From: JAXGPL01 sp040766985
GTDB taxonomy: Bacteria; Bacillota; Sulfobacillia; JAUYEG01
Reading direction: 5' to 3'
Assembly: GCA_040766985.1 (NCBI GenBank)
Contig: JAXGPL010000021.1
Coordinates: 1-39,851 of the forward strand
DNA length: 39,851 nt
Part shown: piece after piece, positions 35,228 to 39,851 of the stretch
Position numbering within the stretch: the first letter of the stretch is position 1
Layout of the letters: every line of letters starts with the position of its first letter
Notes under the pieces: generated by a model
Seen by the model: only the letters and a program-made list of their open reading frames with translations
Databases searched by the model: none
What the model was told of the DNA's origin: nothing
Translations under genes and position numbers: made by a program

Positions 35228-35755
35228 CTAGGCCCCTTCCACGAGCATGGCCGCCGGGAGCGATTCCGCCCACGCGCGAATTGCCTCCCAATCGCGGTCA
35301 TCGCGCGCCGGGATGCCGTGAAGCGGGCTCGCGGGCAGCATGGCGACTAGACGATCAGCCAGGCGCAACCGGGTGGGGTCGTACTTCCCAGCGAACATCG
35401 CGGCTGCCACCGGCCGCAACCACGCCAGCTTGGCCAGGGCCCCGTCAAGCTGACCGCGCGCCTGCTCCAAATCTTCCTCCCTTGAAACCGGCCCCAAAGC
35501 GAACACCGCCACGGGCACGCGCGCAAGCGCTGCATGATGTGAATCCAGAAACCGGCGTGCCTCCCCTAGCATCGAGCCGATGTAGAATGGCGTGCCTAAC
35601 ACCACTGCCGAGTAACCGTCCAGCGACCCAACCTGCGCAACCTCTCTGACATCCACACTGTGTCCCAACTCGGCAAGCCGAGCGCCGATAACCTCGGCGA
35701 CCTCTCCGGTCGCACCATACCTTGTTGCGTAGGCAATCAACAAACTGGCTCCCAT
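35228..35755 (-). CDS. flavodoxin-domain protein
   Basis: 175 residues with a flavodoxin fold: FMN-phosphate loop ATRYGATGEVAEVI (about 9-22), YSAVVLGTPFYIGSML (about 48-63) and PVAVFALGPV. Related proteins include protoporphyrinogen IX dehydrogenase (HemG type) and flavodoxin_5 members, so it probably binds FMN and passes electrons; the partner is unknown. ATG at 35755 lies 5 bases after AGGGGGTGA; the GTG at 35764 is inside that site. Last gene of the operon behind the LuxR regulator, 18 bases after the membrane protein gene. Confidence 0.85.
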   Translation of the reverse strand: MGASLLIAYATRYGATGEVAEVIGARLAELGHSVDVREVAQVGSLDGYSAVVLGTPFYIGSMLGEARRFLDSHHAALARVPVAVFALGPVSREEDLEQARGQLDGALAKLAWLRPVAAAMFAGKYDPTRLRLADRLVAMLPASPLHGIPARDDRDWEAIRAWAESLPAAMLVEGA

Positions 35756-35773
35756 AGCCGTCACCCCCTCAGG

Positions 35774-36452
35774 TCAGGCCGCCCGGGCCGCGGTCAGCTC
35801 TGATGCTGCGGCTTCGCCCGGAGCGTCACGCGCCAGGCCACTGATGAACGCCAGGAACAACAGCCCAAATGCGCTGAAGAACGCAGCCGGAACGATCGCA
35901 GCGCCATCGACGGCGAAGTAATACCCGAGGAGATTCGAGCCGGGAAACAGCATTAACCATGCGGCCACAAAGCAGACATAGATGGGGCCCCACCACCTGG
36001 CCAGAAGCACCCTGACGCGACCTGCCTGGGCTCGTTCTCCAACGTGTGGCCGGCGCGCAACCACCGCAGCCATGGCGCTCACGACTATCCCAAGCACGGG
36101 AGGGCCGAACCCCCCACCCACCAGCAGCAGGGCCACTGACAGCAGAAGGCCGCTGAACGGGGACCGCTTCGTCCCGATGGATCTCACCGCCCACACCGCC
36201 AGGACCAGCGAGAGTAGTACCGTCAGGATCCCGGACGCCAGGAGATTCGGGATGACTGTCATCGCCGGCTCCCCCGCCTGAACGCTGAAGAATGCCGAGT
36301 CTGGCCATGACTCAACAACCAGGCCCGGCCGGCCTGACGTTCCCCTGCAGGATCTCGCCTATTCCGTGCTCGATCCCCGCAACCGCCGCGATTACGCCCA
36401 TCGTGGCGATTGTCGTTCGCGCAGCCCCCCGCATCCCAGAGCCCCCCTTCAT
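35774..36452 (-). CDS. conserved membrane protein, interrupted by a one-base frameshift
   Basis: The reconstructed product has about 225 residues. The first part (36452 to about 36326) reads MGVIAAVAGIEHGIGEILQGN and ends at a stop (GNVRPAGPGC). The second reads LVVESWPDSAFFSVQAGEPAM and runs on into the ATG at 36262 (MTVIPNLLASGILTVLLSL) with about four to five membrane helices. Removing one G from the run at 36324-36326 joins them into one open frame with the conserved-looking SWPDSAFF...GEPAM stretch. The ATG at 36452 overlaps the upstream gene stop (ATGA). An assembly error or recent mutation could be the cause; translation could also start at 36262 (GGGGGAG upstream) to give a 162-residue form. 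Function unknown. Confidence 0.75.
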
Positions 36453-36745
36453 TCCGTTCCGGGCGGCGAGACCCGCCCTCGCTCGATCCGCTCCACCGAC
36501 AACAGAAGGATTCCTGCGTTGTGCAGGTGGCGGATGAAGCCGACGATCGCCGGCTGGTCGGCGACGATATTGGCGATGACCGTGGCCTGCCGGCCATGCC
36601 GGCATGCTTCACGCACCTCGACACCTGGGCCCAACCACTCTGCAACGCCAGATGCGACCCTGCCCTGGACCCAGATCGTGTATCGACCGACCCTTCCGAT
36701 GGCGCTCAACCTGGTCTCACCGCTTCTCCCGGTTCTCGTTGCCAT
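36449..36745 (-). CDS. small conserved protein of the LuxR-linked operon
   Basis: 98 residues, no signal or membrane segment: RYTIWVQGRVASGVAEWLGP, then ATVIANIVADQPAIVGFIRHLHNAGILLLSVERIE. This strand-helix layout recalls small proteins annotated only as hypothetical in Chloroflexota and Firmicutes, usually beside regulators. ATG at 36745 with GGAGG 11 bases upstream; a GTG at 36775 is in frame. Its stop overlaps the membrane-protein start (ATGA). I do not know its function; a ligand-binding or regulatory role is only a guess. Confidence 0.75.
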   Translation of the reverse strand: MATRTGRSGETRLSAIGRVGRYTIWVQGRVASGVAEWLGPGVEVREACRHGRQATVIANIVADQPAIVGFIRHLHNAGILLLSVERIERGRVSPPGTE

Positions 36746-36845
36746 CCAGCGTACTGCCTCCGGCACCCTGGGCACACCACACGTTCATGTAGTGTTGGGA
36801 GGTTTCAGATGTGGTCTTGCGGGATGAAGGCGCAGCCCCCGAGTG

Positions 36846-39173
36846 CTACAGCAGGCCGAGGGTCCTGGCCCGTTCGACCGCGCCGGAGCGGTTGTGGGCA
36901 CTGAGTTTGGTGTAGATCCCTTTGATATGGAAACGCACCGTATTGACACTCACAATCAGGCGGTCCGCGATCTCCTGATACGAAAGCCCGGTGGCGGCGA
37001 GCCTAAGAACCTCCAGTTCACGCTCGGTGAGCTGCTCCATTGGGCCGGCCCGAGTGGGAGGCGGAGCATCTGCTCCAAACCCCTCCAACAACCGGTTGAC
37101 GTATCCCGGCCTTCCGACCTCGTTACACAGCACGCCCAGCAAGTCCGCCATCGGCCGGCCCTCATCGACAAAGATCCGCAGGTATCCGCCCGGCTCGGCG
37201 TACCTCACGGCCTTGCTGAGGTCGGCGAGCGCGACATCGAGCTCATGCTCACCCTTGGCGCGATGGGCCAGGGCGCGGAGGGCGAGCACCTCGAGGGCGG
37301 GCCCAAGACGGCCGGCAGGCTCCGCGGCGTTGAGCAGCCGGCCGGCAAGCTCGATGGCGGTTTCCAGAGAGAAAGGGTCCCCGCCGGACGTGGCTCCACG
37401 CCGCACAAGCAGCCGCAGGCGGACGATCTGCGCCGCCTCGAGGGCGTAGTCGAGTTCGTTCTCAGGGCCGACGCCCGCGCTACTAAGGACTGCCGCGGCA
37501 CCCTCGAGGTCACCCCGCCGCAGCGCAAGGCTCGCCCTCTGGACCACCGCAGTCCAGGCCACCCACTCGGGCATACCGGGTTGGATGAAAGGGTGCGCCC
37601 CGGCGAGAACTTCCTCAGCCCCGGCGAGGTCGCCGCGCTCCGCGCGTACCCACGCCGCGACAAGGTAGGCGTTGGCGCGCGCAACGGGGTGGCCACTCCG
37701 TTCTGCCACTTCAATGGCGTCGCTGACCGACTCTGCGGCTTCGTCGAGGTTACCCCATTGGCACAGGATCTCCGCCCGCTGGCCCACGATGATCGAGCGG
37801 ATCACCTCCACCTCATCGGATCGGGGACCTTGGGCAAGCTCTGCGGCCGCTGCCCGGCAGTGCGCTTCGGCCCGCCGCAGCTCACCGCGCTGGATCAGGG
37901 CCGACGTAAGCACCAGTCGCCCCCGTGGACCGATTCTGTGGCGGTCGGCGGCCGAGAAGGCAGCAAACCAGCGCTCAACGGTCCGCACATACCCGGAAAG
38001 GACGATCTCACGGGTGCAGGTTTCGAGAAGTGAAGCAACCCGGCTGAAGTCACCCGCCGACAGCGCATGCTCGATGGCCTCGATGGAGTCGCCTTGCTCC
38101 TCGAACCAAGCGCTCGCCCTGGCATACAACAGGGAAACCGCCTTCGGCCGCAGCCGCCGCAGCTGGGCCCGGAGAAGGTCGCGGAACAAGTAGTGGTAGC
38201 GGTACCATTGGTGTTCCCGGTCGAGCGCGGTGAGGAAGAGGTTCGCTGCGTGAAGACTCCGCAAGATGCTGTCGCCGCCGCCGCGCTCGGTCACCGCATC
38301 GCAGAGCGGGCCGGAGAGGCGGTCGAGCACGGAGGTTTCCAGGAGGAACTGCCGGACTTCGGCCGGCTGCCGAGCGAGCACCTCTTCGCTAAGGTAGGTA
38401 AGGATATGGTGGTCGCTGCCGGAGAGAGAAGCAACCAGGCTACGTGGGTCTTCGCGGTCGCGCATCGACAACGCGAACAACTGCAGCCCGGCCGGCCAGC
38501 CCTCGATACGCGAGTCCAGGCGTTCGATATCGGAGCGGTCCAGCGAGATGCCCATGTTGGTGCGCAGGTAAGCGTCGGTTTCATCCAACCGGAAGCGTAG
38601 ATCCTCGCCGCGAACCTCCACCAACTCCCCACGTGCGCGCAGGGCCCCAAGCGGCCAGGGCGGGTCATCGCGGGTGGAAATCACGATATGCAGCCCAACA
38701 GGTTGATGTGCGATCAGAGCGGAGATAACCTGGTGTATGATCGGCTCGTCGATCACGTGGTAGTCATCGAGGATCAGGGTGCAACGGTACGGGAGCGCCT
38801 CGATGGCATTGGCCAGTGCCGCAACCCAGGATTCGATCGCCTGCGATGCGCCAGACGGGGTGGGCAATTGGCCAAGCTCCCTGCCGGCTGTCTCGTCCAT
38901 CTGACCGACAGCCGCCGCGAAATAGGCGAAGAAACGTGCCGGATCGTTGTCCGAATGGTCGAGCGAGAGCCATGCCACATGGTGCTGTAAGTGCTGGATC
39001 CGGCGGGCCCAGGCGCCGAGAAGTGCCGTCTTGCCGAAACCCGCGGGAGCCGAAACAAGCGTCATCTTGCGATCTGGCTGTTTGTCGAGCAGGTCGAATA
39101 GCCGCGGGCGGGAAACGAGTTGCCCGCGGGCCGGCGGCACCAGGATTTTGGTCCTGAGGAGACTCTGGGACAT
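36846..39173 (-). CDS. MalT-type LuxR-family ATP-dependent transcriptional regulator
   Basis: 775 residues of LAL/MalT architecture: an N-terminal P-loop STAND ATPase (Walker A SAPAGFGKTALLG, Lys48; Walker B CTLILDDYHV, 131-140), the arginine-rich winged-helix and TPR-like helical repeats (about 330-690), and a C-terminal LuxR helix-turn-helix (about 711-775, LTERELEVLRLAATGLSYQEI, NTVRFHIKGIYTKL). Such activators bind a small inducer plus ATP and then activate transcription. ATG at 39173 after AAGGAGG. It is 100 bases upstream of the small protein-membrane protein-flavodoxin operon on the same strand, the likely target. The inducer is unknown. Confidence 0.93.
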   Translation of the reverse strand: MSQSLLRTKILVPPARGQLVSRPRLFDLLDKQPDRKMTLVSAPAGFGKTALLGAWARRIQHLQHHVAWLSLDHSDNDPARFFAYFAAAVGQMDETAGRELGQLPTPSGASQAIESWVAALANAIEALPYRCTLILDDYHVIDEPIIHQVISALIAHQPVGLHIVISTRDDPPWPLGALRARGELVEVRGEDLRFRLDETDAYLRTNMGISLDRSDIERLDSRIEGWPAGLQLFALSMRDREDPRSLVASLSGSDHHILTYLSEEVLARQPAEVRQFLLETSVLDRLSGPLCDAVTERGGGDSILRSLHAANLFLTALDREHQWYRYHYLFRDLLRAQLRRLRPKAVSLLYARASAWFEEQGDSIEAIEHALSAGDFSRVASLLETCTREIVLSGYVRTVERWFAAFSAADRHRIGPRGRLVLTSALIQRGELRRAEAHCRAAAAELAQGPRSDEVEVIRSIIVGQRAEILCQWGNLDEAAESVSDAIEVAERSGHPVARANAYLVAAWVRAERGDLAGAEEVLAGAHPFIQPGMPEWVAWTAVVQRASLALRRGDLEGAAAVLSSAGVGPENELDYALEAAQIVRLRLLVRRGATSGGDPFSLETAIELAGRLLNAAEPAGRLGPALEVLALRALAHRAKGEHELDVALADLSKAVRYAEPGGYLRIFVDEGRPMADLLGVLCNEVGRPGYVNRLLEGFGADAPPPTRAGPMEQLTERELEVLRLAATGLSYQEIADRLIVSVNTVRFHIKGIYTKLSAHNRSGAVERARTLGLL

Positions 39174-39410
39174 CAGCGGGCCTCCTTGAGCCTCGGGAAG
39201 CGCTTGGTTCCCTGATTCTCAAGTCCCCCGTCGCTACCTGCCTGGCAGCCCATTCTCGCCTATGGGTTAGTGCCACTCAGGGCATCCGTCAACAAACCCC
39301 AGTGAGCAACTTGCCGTTCAGCGTTAACCCGTCCAGTACGACAGTACTCCTGACCTACTTCACTTCGGACACCGGTACCCATTTTTCCAGTTTGAAACGG
39401 GGGATCTGCC

Positions 39411-39851
39411 ATGCGGAGACGAGGTAACAACCTGCGGATAGTAGTTTTGGTGGTGGCGATGGTTTTCCAGTTGGCACTGTCCGCCATACCGGCGATGGCA
39501 TGCGAGGATGGCAGGCACGAAGTCAAGACCGCCGAGGGAGGCAATCTCTCGTTCAAGGACGTCCCACCCGGCCATTGGGCCCACAACGCGATCATGTGGA
39601 TGGCCCGCAACCAGATCCTCAACGGGGTCGGTGGCGGCAAGTTCAAGCCGGACGACGCGGTGACGCGCGAGCAGTTCGCCAAGATTATGGTTCTTGCGCT
39701 ACAGATCAGCACCAAAGGCAGCTACACGCAGTCGTTCAGCGATGTCCCCAAGAACAGTTGGGCGTTCAAGTACGTCGAGGCAGCTAAGCCCTATTTGACG
39801 GGTTGGCGCATGGGTAACAACCAGCTAGACATGTTCAAGCCCGGCGATGTG
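39411..39851 (+). CDS. S-layer homology domain protein (5' part, runs off the window)
   Basis: The first 147 codons are present. Signal peptide about 1-28 (basic start RRRGNN, hydrophobic core IVVLVVAMVFQLALSAIPAMA); a cysteine follows the AMA but without a classical lipobox. Then come SLH motifs: SFKDVPPGHWAHNAIMWMAR with GVGGGKFKPDDAVTREQFAKI (about 47-88), and the start of a second (SFSDVPKNSWAFKYVEAAK, MFKPGD). SLH domains bind pyruvylated wall polymers and anchor surface proteins. ATG follows CGGGGGA. Divergent from the LuxR gene; the 236-base gap between them shows no clear promoter. The function of the missing part cannot be known. Confidence 0.88.
   Translation, partial: MRRRGNNLRIVVLVVAMVFQLALSAIPAMACEDGRHEVKTAEGGNLSFKDVPPGHWAHNAIMWMARNQILNGVGGGKFKPDDAVTREQFAKIMVLALQISTKGSYTQSFSDVPKNSWAFKYVEAAKPYLTGWRMGNNQLDMFKPGDV

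Noticed and set aside
36843..38033. 396-codon plus-strand frame opposite the LuxR gene
   Set aside because: Fully antisense to the helical repeat region of a complete regulator; typical high-GC shadow.
39251..39310. Promoter of the LuxR gene
   Set aside because: A TTGACG is present on the minus strand, but the matching -10 position (TAACCC) is too weak to call.

Overview
The window suggests a high-GC, endospore-forming member of the Firmicutes (Clostridia-like), probably anaerobic. The evidence is a complete Rnf operon, a GerA-family spore germination operon, a LysM/M14 cell-wall peptidase of the kind used on spore peptidoglycan, the tig-clpP-clpX-lonB-lonA order typical of Firmicutes, a T-box in front of valS, and an S-layer-homology protein. 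I cannot name the genus. Nearly all housekeeping genes lie on the minus strand, so the window reads from right to left.

Layout, left to right. (1) 6-6627: rnfC-D-G-E-A-B followed by apbE, an energy-conserving ferredoxin:NAD+ oxidoreductase with its flavin-attachment enzyme. Two subunits are unusual: RnfG carries two FMN-binding domains, and RnfB has lost exactly the four cysteines of one [4Fe-4S] cluster. (2) 6875-12850: valS-folC-SPOR, controlled by a T-box with a GUC specifier. A repeat-rich, G-rich intergenic stretch lies between folC and the SPOR gene. (3) 12875-14598: a GNAT acetyltransferase and an ATP-grasp D-Ala-D-Ala-ligase-like gene; the latter has a full consensus sigma-A promoter. 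(4) 14946-24698: the proteostasis block lonA, lonB, a PRC-barrel gene, clpX, clpP and tig. (5) 24743-25252: four tRNA genes (Leu, Lys, Gln, His). (6) 25404-29025: a glycine-zipper stress-type protein, an SDR dehydrogenase, a LysM-M14 peptidase and a BON protein. (7) 29187-33351: the germination receptor operon gerA-gerB-gerC types plus a small two-helix protein. (8) 33563-35216: a less GC-rich island on the plus strand with a structured leader, a secreted cysteine-rich protein and an orphan immunity-like protein. (9) 35228-39173: a MalT-type LuxR regulator followed by a three-gene operon (small conserved protein, membrane protein, flavodoxin-like protein). (10) 39411-end: the start of an S-layer-homology protein.

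Three genes (lonA, the PRC-barrel gene and the membrane protein at 35774-36452) are each broken by an apparent single-base frameshift. Protein homology resumes immediately in another frame, so assembly indels are a real possibility and should be excluded before any of these is called a pseudogene.

The most novel-looking items are the leader RNA at about 33600-33742, which has competing pairings around the ribosome binding site; the divergent hairpin repeat family shared by the folC-SPOR and clpX-PRC intergenic regions; the two Rnf subunit deviations; and the LuxR-linked flavodoxin operon. I found no CRISPR array, insertion sequence or prophage.
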